In this document: one piece after another, positions 1 to 5,886 of the stretch
Position numbering within the stretch: the stretch's first letter is position 1
Layout of the letters: every line of letters starts with the position of its first letter
Origin: JBGPIK01 sp041484845
GTDB taxonomy: Bacteria > Desulfobacterota > Binatia > UBA9968
DNA length: 10,495 nt
Reading direction: 5' to 3'
Assembly: GCA_041484845.1 (NCBI GenBank)
Contig: JBGPIK010000232.1
Location: 1-10,495, forward strand
Notes under the pieces: model-generated
The model's database searches: none
Told to the model about the DNA's origin: nothing
The model's input: only the letters and a program-made list of their open reading frames with translations
Position numbers and translations under genes: made by a program

Positions 1-1335
1 AACGTTACTGTATTGGCGATTGCTTCAGCATTACCCATTCAGCGGGCGCTTGCGCAAACCGCTTCCGGCGCGAATAGTCGCGACCGGGTCATATTGTGCA
101 ATGAGGACTCCAACACATTGTCCGTAATAGATCCGAACAACAATACGGTAGCAACGACCATCAATCTTACATCGTTTGATGAGGACCCGCGACCGCCCTT
201 TCGTCTGGTCACCGGTGGTGTAACGCCGACGCACGCGAATATGGTAGCGAAGCCGCTCTACCATGGCGCCATTAACATTCACGGAGCGGCACCCTCGCCG
301 GACAACAAGCTATTGGCCTGTACGGGGCGAGGAACGAGCAACGTTTATCTCGTCGATCTCGAAACACTCAAAGTCGTAGGTAACACGCCGAATCCCCAGG
401 CCAGCAATGAAACCAATGCCGAGCGGATTACTACGGGAGTCCTCGTGGGGCGGGAACCGCACGAGCCGACCTTCAGCCGCAATGGCAAGGAGGTTTGGGT
501 TACGGTCCGCGGCGAGAATCGTATCGCCGTTCTCGATGTTGCAGCAGCAATTAAAGAGTCCCGTGGCGTCGCTTCGCGCGCAGTGCGTCTTTATGTTGAC
601 TGTGTCAATGGGCCCGCGCAAGTCTGGTTCTCCGCCGACGGAAGGCTTGCCTTCGTCGCGTCGCAAAAGGCGTCACAACTGGAGGTCATCGAAACGAATT
701 TCGGGCGCGACGGTTTCAGCCGGCCGAAGCGGCGCGGGTTGATCGACATCAAAGTGCAGGACCCGTTCGCCTTCACGCCTTTTCAGAAAACCACCCCCGA
801 TGGTAGAGAGCTTTGGCTATCGCACAAGCTGGCGGATTCCGTTTCGGCGTGGTCGGTCAGTGGCGAACCGAAAGCGCTGGATTCCGTGCCCCTGGGGAAG
901 TTAGCCCGGCCGAATCATATCGAGTTTGTTGAAAATAACAGGGGTAAGGTTGTGTACGTGTCGCTGGCTCGGGTAGACGACGGCGGGCCAGGAGGCGTGG
1001 CCGCAAGCCAAATCTCGATCATCGACCGCTCAGCGTCAGGCGGCAGCCGCAAAGTCGTGGGCACATTTTTCAGCCATGGACGGGAAGCGCACGGCTTATG
1101 GACTAATCCGGAAAACACGTTGCTCTACATCGCTCACGAGCAAGACGAACTCCCCAGTACACCGAATGCCGGGCAGACCGTTTGCAGCGCGTTCGACGTT
1201 AGTGATCCATTCAAGCCGCAATTTATCGCGCAGATCCCCCTCGGCGACCTCACTTTGCCTTCAGGGAAGCTGCGCAACAAGAAGAGCATAAATCTCGTAT
1301 ATGTTCGCCCCGGGGCGCGCAGCCAAACCGCTTAA
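1..1335 (+). CDS. Secreted YVTN/YncE-type beta-propeller protein (5'-partial)
   Basis: The reading frame is open from the first base, so the true start lies upstream of the window; a TTG at position 13 is probably not the start. The visible N-terminus (VTVLAIASALPIQRALAQT) looks like the hydrophobic part and cleavage region of a Sec signal peptide, so the product should be exported. The rest holds repeated blade-like segments of the YVTN/YncE type: NTLSVIDPNNNTVATTINL, then LLACTGRGTSNVYLVDLETL, then GKEVWVTVRGENRIAVLDV, then LAFVASQKASQLEVIET, ending with LLYIAHEQDE. Such proteins fold as seven-bladed propellers and usually bind partners or metals; no enzyme activity can be assigned. It ends directly before a DUF305 gene (13 nt to its ATG), so the two are probably co-transcribed and both act outside the cytoplasm. 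The fold call is fairly secure; the function is unknown. Confidence 0.8.
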   Translation, partial: NVTVLAIASALPIQRALAQTASGANSRDRVILCNEDSNTLSVIDPNNNTVATTINLTSFDEDPRPPFRLVTGGVTPTHANMVAKPLYHGAINIHGAAPSPDNKLLACTGRGTSNVYLVDLETLKVVGNTPNPQASNETNAERITTGVLVGREPHEPTFSRNGKEVWVTVRGENRIAVLDVAAAIKESRGVASRAVRLYVDCVNGPAQVWFSADGRLAFVASQKASQLEVIETNFGRDGFSRPKRRGLIDIKVQDPFAFTPFQKTTPDGRELWLSHKLADSVSAWSVSGEPKALDSVPLGKLARPNHIEFVENNRGKVVYVSLARVDDGGPGGVAASQISIIDRSASGGSRKVVGTFFSHGREAHGLWTNPENTLLYIAHEQDELPSTPNAGQTVCSAFDVSDPFKPQFIAQIPLGDLTLPSGKLRNKKSINLVYVRPGARSQTA

Positions 1336-1337
1336 GT

Positions 1338-1341
1338 GGAG
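1338..1341 (+). promoter_or_regulatory. Ribosome binding site of the DUF305 gene
   Basis: GGAG lies 6 nt before the ATG at 1348. It supports that ATG over the in-frame GTG at 1336, which has no Shine-Dalgarno sequence at a usable distance. Confidence 0.7.
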
Positions 1342-1347
1342 CTACGT

Positions 1348-1785
1348 ATGAAGCAATGGATCAAAGCACTTGCTTTAGCATGTATCGTCACAGCGCAAGC
1401 CGCGTGGTCTCAATCTGACCACTCCACAATGCACCATGCACCTGCGGCAGTTTCCGGCGAACGACAGGGTTTCGCGGCCGAAATGGATGCCGGCATGCAG
1501 AAGATGATGAGCAATATGCACGCGCCTGGCTACACTGGAAATCCGGACGTGGATTTTCTCGCGATGATGATTCCTCACCATGAAGGAGCGGTGGAGATGG
1601 CGCGGCTGGTGCTTATCTACGGCAAAGATCCGCTAACTCGACGATTGGCGGAAGAGATAATCGCATCGCAGGTATCCGAGATTGCAGCGATGACAGGGCG
1701 GCTTACCATCCTCCGCCGAGGCGAGGACCCGAACCCGGGCGGCTTTCCGGCGCTTCACGGTACGCGCGGCGTCGCGCCGCAATAA
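1348..1785 (+). CDS. Secreted DUF305 family protein, possible copper/metal binder
   Basis: 145 residues. The ATG at 1348 is chosen because a GGAG sits 6 nt upstream and because it gives a compact signal peptide (MKQWIKALALACIVTAQAAWS). The mature N-terminus is rich in His and Met (SDHSTMHHAP). The family signature follows at residues 69-85: DFLAMMIPHHEGAVEMA, with the paired His77-His78 and nearby Met residues typical of DUF305. Some DUF305 proteins, such as cyanobacterial CopM, bind copper in the periplasm; metal binding here is inference from the family and residue content. The gene starts 12 nt after the propeller gene stop, which suggests one operon. It is a short single-domain form. Family assignment is firm; the metal is not known. 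Confidence 0.9.
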   Translation: MKQWIKALALACIVTAQAAWSQSDHSTMHHAPAAVSGERQGFAAEMDAGMQKMMSNMHAPGYTGNPDVDFLAMMIPHHEGAVEMARLVLIYGKDPLTRRLAEEIIASQVSEIAAMTGRLTILRRGEDPNPGGFPALHGTRGVAPQ

Positions 1786-1800
1786 TCTGCGCAGTTTTTT
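1766..1800 (+). terminator. Weak candidate terminator after the DUF305 gene
   Basis: A perfect 6-bp stem with a TCG loop (GCGGCG/CGCCGC, 1766-1780) overlaps the end of the gene, and a run of six T follows at 1795-1800. The gap of 14 nt between stem and T run is longer than in a normal intrinsic terminator. The downstream repeat is a better candidate for ending transcription. Confidence 0.25.
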
Positions 1801-1894
1801 GTTAAGCGGTCGATCCCGAGTGAACTTTAAGCCGCCTGGAGCCCATAGCCCGCGGGCAATTCAAACAGGCCGTGACGAACGGAGTCTCCTAGTT

Positions 1895-2101
1895 TTCACC
1901 GCAGACTATCCACCCACACCTCTATTATTTTGGGTCTTCAGGCTTCTGTGTGAAGCAGGGCTCGGAGATTGCACCACCGAGGCGCAGAGAAAATTATGTT
2001 TTCATAAAAATGCTCCGAACTCAGCGAACTCCGCGTCTCTGTGGTTAAATCTCTTTTTCTTTTTTCGTTGCGGCTCTGCCGCGCTGGGTCTCTGCGGTGA
2101 A
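1895..2101. repeat. Dispersed palindromic repeat, copy 1, between converging genes
   Basis: This fills most of the 346-bp gap between the DUF305 gene (+) and the MerB-like gene (-). TTCACCGCAGA at 1895-1905 is the exact reverse complement of TCTGCGGTGAA at 2091-2101. A shorter core begins at about 1972 (CACCACCGAGGCGCAGAG) and runs through CTCCGCGTCTCTGTGG and a pyrimidine tract to TTGCGGCTCTGCCGCGCT (2068-2085). That 18-mer recurs exactly at 8776-8793 in copy 2, in the same orientation. A weak open frame on the plus strand (1799-2128) is judged not to be a gene, because it is made mostly of this repeat. Confidence 0.8.
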
Positions 2102-2131
2102 TCCTTCTTCACAGGAAACCCTGAATAGCCA

Positions 2132-2794
2132 TTATTTTTGACCGGCCCGCGCTAATCGCCATGCGGTATACCACAAAATGAAGTCCGCGCGACCACGGTT
2201 CCGCATCATCTCGTTGCTAAAGCGTTCCAGCCAAAACGAAAGCGGTTTTAGGTTGTCCAAATAGTAAGGCTTGAACTCGGACCACCGGCGAGCGTGCTCT
2301 TCCGACCGGAAGAGGTTCATGTTCGCTCACCTGAAAGCGCGACCTGGTCCCTGAACGCCAATGGGAGTGATGGAGTAGCCTGCGATGGTATCAGGCTCCA
2401 CGGTCAGCACCTGCTCATCGCGCATGACAATAACCATGGGCTCCCCGCAGTCGAGACAGGGCGCATCCATCCTTACGGTCTTTCCCGGAACGAGCCAGCG
2501 AACCGCCAGCGCTTCAAAGCCTCACTGGGCGAACCATTTTTGCTCCCCGTCGATGGAAATGCGGTATTGGTTGGGCAAGTTGTTAAATGGAGCGACGGAA
2601 ACGATCTGGTCGGTTTCCGGATGGAGAAAAAACGAATACCCAGTTCCCTCAAGATCGCGAAAGAGCTGCCGTCCTTCTTCTATCGAGACTCCGAGGGCGG
2701 CCGCCGTTTCCGTGTAATGCGGCGCTCGGCCCGTCTCAATGAAACTTCTCATAATATGGTGAAAGGCCTTGTCCAGCAGTGTTAGGTCAGCCAT
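2132..2794 (-). CDS. merB: MerB-like organomercurial lyase, predicted selenoprotein with two in-frame TGA (Sec91, Sec156)
   Basis: 220 codons ending in TAA, with TGA at codon 91 (2522-2524) and codon 156 (2327-2329). MerB enzymes break carbon-mercury bonds in the cytosol using Cys96, Asp99 and Cys159. The N-terminal region (ETGRAPHYTETAAALGVS, residues about 20-37) resembles the winged-helix part of the family. The first TGA falls in FAQ-TGA-GFEALAVRWL, matching the Cys96 segment. A conserved non-catalytic Cys follows in APCLDCGEP (Cys113). The second TGA falls in RAFR-TGA-ANMNLFRSEEHARRW, matching the Cys159 segment. Length is close to MerB (212 aa). The start has GGAGG 8 nt upstream (2803-2807). 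It lies 22 nt after the isochorismatase-fold gene. Both TGAs carry SECIS-like hairpins. Glu94 stands where MerB usually has Asp99. The alternative is a gene broken by two stops, which would require both to hit catalytic Cys codons. An SD-like AGGTGA before an internal ATG (2320) would allow re-initiation, so translation is not proven. Confidence 0.82.
2297..2314 (-). promoter_or_regulatory. SECIS-like hairpin after the second TGA of the MerB-like gene
   Basis: Read on the minus strand, CTCTTCC-GGTC-GGAAGAG forms a perfect 7-bp stem with a 4-nt GGUC loop. The loop begins 19 nt after the TGA at 2327-2329. A 5-bp outer pairing between GAGCG, overlapping the TGA, and CGCTC after the stem would extend it. 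Bacterial SECIS elements, such as that of E. coli fdhF, sit within the coding region about this far from UGA and have G and U in the apical loop, where SelB binds. SelB binding here is inferred. Confidence 0.72.
2494..2510 (-). promoter_or_regulatory. SECIS-like hairpin after the first TGA of the MerB-like gene
   Basis: Read on the minus strand, GCTGGCG-GTT-CGCTGGC forms a 7-bp stem, five Watson-Crick pairs and two adjacent G-U pairs, with a 3-nt GUU loop. The loop begins 18 nt after the TGA at 2522-2524, almost the same spacing as the second hairpin. The stem is weaker than the second, and competing folds exist (AGCG with CGCU). Confidence 0.55.
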
Positions 2795-2816
2795 GTCATT
2801 CGCCTCCGAACTCAGT

Positions 2817-3401
2817 CTATCCTACGCTTTGCAGAAAGTCTGCCGAAGTGGCGAGGGTCGCCAAATGATCCATGATATGCAGTGCAGCCCTGTGTGCCTC
2901 ATCTGAAAAAGCGGCACAGCAATCCTCCAGGACAATAACCCGAAAATCAGCGTCAGCGGCATGTCTGGCCGCCGCCTCTACGACGAATTCAGTGGCGACG
3001 CCCATTAAGACCACCGTGTCGATATCTCTGCTCCGTAGCATGCTTTCGAGCGCCGTCCCAAAGAAGGGGTTCATGCGAGGCTTTCGGATGATGGGCTCGT
3101 CGCCCACCGGCTTAACCTCATCGACGATTTCCAAAAGCTCAGCCACGTCCACGCCGGGCGCCGACAAAATAGGTATTCTTATCTTCTGCAAAAATATGTT
3201 CTTTGGGGAAAAAAAGGCCGGCTGATAATCAATCACGACGTGGATGACTTGGACTCCAGCCTTCCTCGCCCCCTCTAGTACCATTTTAGCCTTCTGTCCC
3301 ACATTGCGCTCCCTAAACATAGCGCTCTTCCGCACGGGAGCTTTTTGTGTGTCCATGGAGAGCACCGCCGTCTGCGCGGGATTGAGATTCAGATCTGTCA
3401 T
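2817..3401 (-). CDS. Isochorismatase-fold (cysteine hydrolase family) protein lacking the nucleophile Cys
   Basis: 194 residues, full length for the family. Start ATG at 3401 with GGAGG (3406-3410) 4 nt upstream. The fold is recognised from LSMDTQKA near the N-terminus (Asp17 of the usual triad), IIRKPRMNPFFGTALESML (Lys107), and VVLMGVATEFVVEAAARHAAD. In nicotinamidase-, carbamoylase- and isochorismatase-like hydrolases the last segment normally carries the nucleophilic Cys (GVAT-x-x-CV). Here Val140 (codon GTC) takes its place, so normal amidase chemistry is not expected. Some true isochorismatases also do without the Cys, so a different reaction or a binding role is possible. It is the first gene of a two-gene unit with the MerB-like gene, ending 22 nt before it, which suggests a linked but unidentified role. 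Substrate unknown. Confidence 0.85.
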   Translation of the reverse strand: MTDLNLNPAQTAVLSMDTQKAPVRKSAMFRERNVGQKAKMVLEGARKAGVQVIHVVIDYQPAFFSPKNIFLQKIRIPILSAPGVDVAELLEIVDEVKPVGDEPIIRKPRMNPFFGTALESMLRSRDIDTVVLMGVATEFVVEAAARHAADADFRVIVLEDCCAAFSDEAHRAALHIMDHLATLATSADFLQSVG

Positions 3402-3421
3402 ATCGCCTCCAATATGCGTGA

Positions 3422-3451
3422 TCTATATCAGCTTAGGTCGAACAGTCACAA
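3422..3451 (-). promoter_or_regulatory. Candidate promoter of the isochorismatase/merB-like unit
   Basis: On the minus strand TTGTGA (3446-3451) and TATAGA (3422-3427) are 18 nt apart, about 21 nt before the start codon. This leaves a very short leader that still holds the GGAGG. No MerR-type operator was recognised. Confidence 0.35.
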
Positions 3452-3514
3452 CCGAGGAGGCAGGACAATGTAGAGTGGGATGATCGAGCTTGAGTTAGAT
3501 TTCGCGCCCACCAC

Positions 3515-3787
3515 TTAAGCCACGTAGAGTAATACACGCGGATTTTTGTTCGCAACAACAAGCAAAGTTCTTGCAGCACCGGAGGGGGCGCGACGACCCT
3601 GCTCCCAGTCCTGCAGAGTACGAACCGAAACACCGAGTAACTGCGCAAATCGCGCTTGCGAAAGTCCGGTCTTCTCGCGAATACTTGCGACATCGGGAAT
3701 GTTGATCACACGGCCATATTCGCCGCGCTTGATTTCACGAAGACCTTCAAGGATCTCTAATCCGATGTTGCGTTTGGATTTAGCCAT
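3515..3787 (-). CDS. higA: HigA-type antitoxin, XRE/Cro helix-turn-helix
   Basis: 90 residues from the ATG at 3787, chosen because GGAGG (3794-3798) lies 6 nt upstream; an in-frame start further up would add 11 residues without a ribosome site. The C-terminal half is an XRE-type helix-turn-helix: IREKTGLSQARFAQLLGVSV then RTLQDWEQGRRAPSGAARTL. Antitoxins of this class bind and neutralise the RelE-like toxin and, with it, repress their own promoter. The gene overlaps the toxin gene by 8 nt, in the toxin-first order typical of higBA. The palindrome upstream of the toxin is the likely operator. Assignment is secure at family level. Confidence 0.9.
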   Translation of the reverse strand: MAKSKRNIGLEILEGLREIKRGEYGRVINIPDVASIREKTGLSQARFAQLLGVSVRTLQDWEQGRRAPSGAARTLLVVANKNPRVLLYVA

Positions 3788-4094
3788 CTTCGACCTCCTT
3801 TCGAATCTGCCGCAAAACACGGGCTGGGATGTTCTCAGCCACGTTCTTCGGATACATCGTAAGCATCCAGATTACGCCCTGCTTTATCTTGGCATAGTAG
3901 ATCACGCGATACCCACCACGCTTCCCTCCTCCCGGCGCACGCCAGCGAAGTTTGCGTACACCGCCTGAGGCCGGAATGACGTTCCCAGTTTCAGGATTAT
4001 TCATCAAGTCCTTCTGAAGCTCACGGTACTCGTCATCGTCCAGGTAATCTTGAACCAGGCGAGTAAAGAGCGGCGTCTCAATGAAGCTGAACAC
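3780..4094 (-). CDS. higB: HigB/RelE-superfamily toxin
   Basis: 104 residues. The start is GTG at 4094. The central and C-terminal segments KLRWRAPGGGKRGGYRVIYY and GVIWMLTMYPKN are typical of HigB2-like RelE-fold mRNA interferases, which cleave mRNA on the ribosome. Basic residues in GGGKRGG and the Arg-Tyr pair of GYRVIYY sit where this family holds its RNA-contacting residues. The gene runs into the antitoxin with an 8-nt overlap, so the pair is translationally coupled. No Shine-Dalgarno sequence precedes the GTG, and the predicted transcription start falls at or within a base or two of it, so the message may be leaderless. The target codons are unknown. Confidence 0.9.
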   Translation of the reverse strand: MFSFIETPLFTRLVQDYLDDDEYRELQKDLMNNPETGNVIPASGGVRKLRWRAPGGGKRGGYRVIYYAKIKQGVIWMLTMYPKNVAENIPARVLRQIRKEVEDG

Positions 4095-4100
4095 AGATAG

Positions 4101-4129
4101 AGTATACGGCGCTGCCGTATGGAGGTCAA
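4101..4129 (-). promoter_or_regulatory. Sigma-70-type promoter of higBA
   Basis: On the minus strand TTGACC (4124-4129), a 17-nt spacer and TATACT (4101-4106) make a strong promoter. Only 6 nt separate the -10 box from the GTG start of the toxin. Confidence 0.8.
4104..4120. promoter_or_regulatory. Palindromic operator in the higBA promoter
   Basis: ATACGGC-GCT-GCCGTAT is a perfect 7-bp inverted repeat with a 3-bp centre. It fills most of the spacer and overlaps the -10 box, so a bound HigA or HigBA complex would block RNA polymerase. Autorepression is inferred from the family. Confidence 0.7.
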
Positions 4130-4186
4130 GAGTCTGACAAGAGATTGGGTGAAATCTAACATTTTAGCGTGACAGGACTTTCTCTG

Positions 4187-4267
4187 GGGTCAAATTCTCT
4201 ACATATGATTTTCGGAATCTGATTCATCAACGCAATAAGAACGAATGACAAATGTAGAGATTGACCC
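4187..4267. repeat. REP-like inverted repeat beside the insertion sequence
   Basis: GGGTCAAATTCTCTACAT (4187-4204) and ATGTAGAGATTGACCC (4252-4267) are reverse complements apart from a 2-nt indel, separated by 47 nt without a gene. The motif resembles sequences I associate with REP-associated (RAYT, Y1) transposases, but none is in the window. It accounts for most of the gap between higB and the insertion sequence. Confidence 0.6.
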
Positions 4268-4291
4268 TACTTACTTGAATTTCCCCGATTT

Positions 4292-5821
4292 TTATACACT
4301 ACAAGTTGGAAAGTTTCTTGTCGACAGCTTTCAGGATACTTTCCTGAAGCTTGGTAAGCTTGACAACACGCGAGATCTTAAAGGCGTTGGTCTTGTCTCT
4401 GAGGTAAACCTTGTACATTGAATCCAATGTCTGGAGAGCCGTCTCTGGAGACATGGATAAGTGTCGGAGATGTTTTTTGAGGAGCGCGAGGAGCAAATAC
4501 GAAAGATAACAGATGAAGACATGGCCGATCACCCGGCGGGCGAGCCAATGTCGAATGGGCTGTAGCCCAACAACTCCTTTGATCGAACGAAATGCTTTTT
4601 CGACGACATCTTTGTCGAAATAGGTATGGACAAGGGGAGACTTGGAGAGTGTGCGGGTGGAGAAGATACAGGAGTAACCATCACACTCTTCCGCTTTCTG
4701 CACAACATGGGGGATTAAGGAATGGGATTTGCTGAAATATTTCTGGAGTCCCGCCTTAATGACCTTGCCTTGCCGAAGCAACTCTTGAGCATCGACTAAT
4801 TCGGAGCGGCGGGACTCTCGCAGTCTGACTTGTTGCTGTTGATTGAAGCAAAGGGCCAACTCGCCTTTAACCCCGTTGATAGTATAGGGACGTTTGATGA
4901 CGTAGAAGATCGTTTTGTTGAGTTCGACCCGATTGCCGAGGATGGTCAGCTTCTCAGTATCCCGAATGGATTCTGTCCAGAAACGTTTGATGTGGTCTTG
5001 AATCGGGACCCCGCATAGAGTGTCCCATTTTAGGGCCTTGGCAGCAGCGAGATTATCACCAGAGGTCACTCCCCGGTCATACACCAGTATCCCGGAATTG
5101 ATGCCGTACCGGCGCAATGCCCCCATCATCACCTGCAGGGTTTTTGCATCGTGCACATTTCCATCGAATGTACGATGAAACACCGGTATTCCCTCTTCTT
5201 TGGTTACCGCCAAACCTACCTGAATCAGGGGACGGCCTTTGACTCCTTCTTTGTCATGACCCAGTTTTCCCAGAGAGCAGTGCTTCCCATAGAGATAGGT
5301 GTTGGTCACGTCATAGACGACTCCTGAAGGGTGAAGCCCGTAACGATCCTGAACCGCTGCAAAGATTTCACTCTGCAATTTCTCCCCATTAGCGCTTTCA
5401 AGATAATCAAGCGCTTCAAGCAGCCGCTTCTCGGTAAGTCCATCGATATTGAGAATGAAGTTCAGGTCTGTCCGCGTAAACCAACGTTCCATCTGATTGA
5501 CGCTTTGGAAATCAATGCAGTGCGCATAGACCAAACTCAAAATCTCGTTTGCGTAAGGTCCAAGGATCTTCGCAAGACCTATCGCCTGAGCCAGGCAATC
5601 AAGCACCAGCAGAGGTCCGTACAGCTTGACCTCGTCGATTTCGACATCGGACATCGAAGTGGAGAGTACCGTTCGGCCATCCACCTCTCTACCGATGTAT
5701 CGGAGGTGGCGCTGCACCACCTTGCCGTCAACCCGGCGATTCTCCACTTCGGCGAGATATACCGCATCCCCTTTTTTGATCCTACGAACAAAGCTCATAG
5801 TGTGTGTATTATACACTACAA
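4292..5821 (-). mobile_element. IS1634-type insertion sequence (ends approximate)
   Basis: One intact transposase gene fills almost the whole element. A 13-bp direct repeat, TTATACACTACAA, occurs at 4292-4304 and 5809-5821, at the two edges of the gene. It could be a target duplication (the IS1634 family makes duplications of variable, sometimes long, length) or part of the element's ends. Clear terminal inverted repeats were not found, and the right-hand copy overlaps the transposase stop codon, so the exact limits are unresolved. Confidence 0.65.
4299..5798 (-). CDS. IS1634 family DDE transposase
   Basis: 499 residues from the ATG at 5798 (MSFVRRIKKGDAVYLAEVE); a GTG 33 nt upstream is in frame but begins in the element's end sequence. 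The protein has the IS4/IS1634 RNase H-like layout: Asp163 in GVVYDVTNTYLYG, Asp241 in ILVYDRGVTSG, and Glu400 in DKDVVEKAFRSIKG, followed by LQPIRHWLARRVIGHVFICY, a typical C-terminal block. It cuts and rejoins DNA at the ends of its own element. Length is normal for the family and no frameshift or stop is seen, so it may still be active. Its base composition is less GC-rich than the flanking genes, as expected of a recent arrival. The stop codon lies within the 13-bp direct repeat. Confidence 0.93.
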   Translation of the reverse strand: MSFVRRIKKGDAVYLAEVENRRVDGKVVQRHLRYIGREVDGRTVLSTSMSDVEIDEVKLYGPLLVLDCLAQAIGLAKILGPYANEILSLVYAHCIDFQSVNQMERWFTRTDLNFILNIDGLTEKRLLEALDYLESANGEKLQSEIFAAVQDRYGLHPSGVVYDVTNTYLYGKHCSLGKLGHDKEGVKGRPLIQVGLAVTKEEGIPVFHRTFDGNVHDAKTLQVMMGALRRYGINSGILVYDRGVTSGDNLAAAKALKWDTLCGVPIQDHIKRFWTESIRDTEKLTILGNRVELNKTIFYVIKRPYTINGVKGELALCFNQQQQVRLRESRRSELVDAQELLRQGKVIKAGLQKYFSKSHSLIPHVVQKAEECDGYSCIFSTRTLSKSPLVHTYFDKDVVEKAFRSIKGVVGLQPIRHWLARRVIGHVFICYLSYLLLALLKKHLRHLSMSPETALQTLDSMYKVYLRDKTNAFKISRVVKLTKLQESILKAVDKKLSNL

Positions 5822-5886
5822 CCGCAGGCACAACAACTCTTTCTTTCGGACGGAAAACACGCTTTCCACCGCAGTGCTCGCGCTAT

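Noticed and set aside
1799..2128. 109-residue plus-strand open frame
   Set aside because: It consists mostly of the dispersed repeat and has no recognisable domain or ribosome site.
2132..2320. A separate 62-residue gene starting at the ATG at 2320
   Set aside because: It is in the same frame as the MerB-like gene and carries the family's C-terminal region from just after the Cys159 position. An SD-like AGGTGA precedes it, so re-initiation is possible, but a single read-through protein fits better.
2132..2794. Genome-wide reassignment of TGA to Trp or another residue
   Set aside because: Other genes here end with TGA in the expected place (the binding protein at 8650-8652 and DUF2442 at 6080-6082), and Trp in this gene is TGG.
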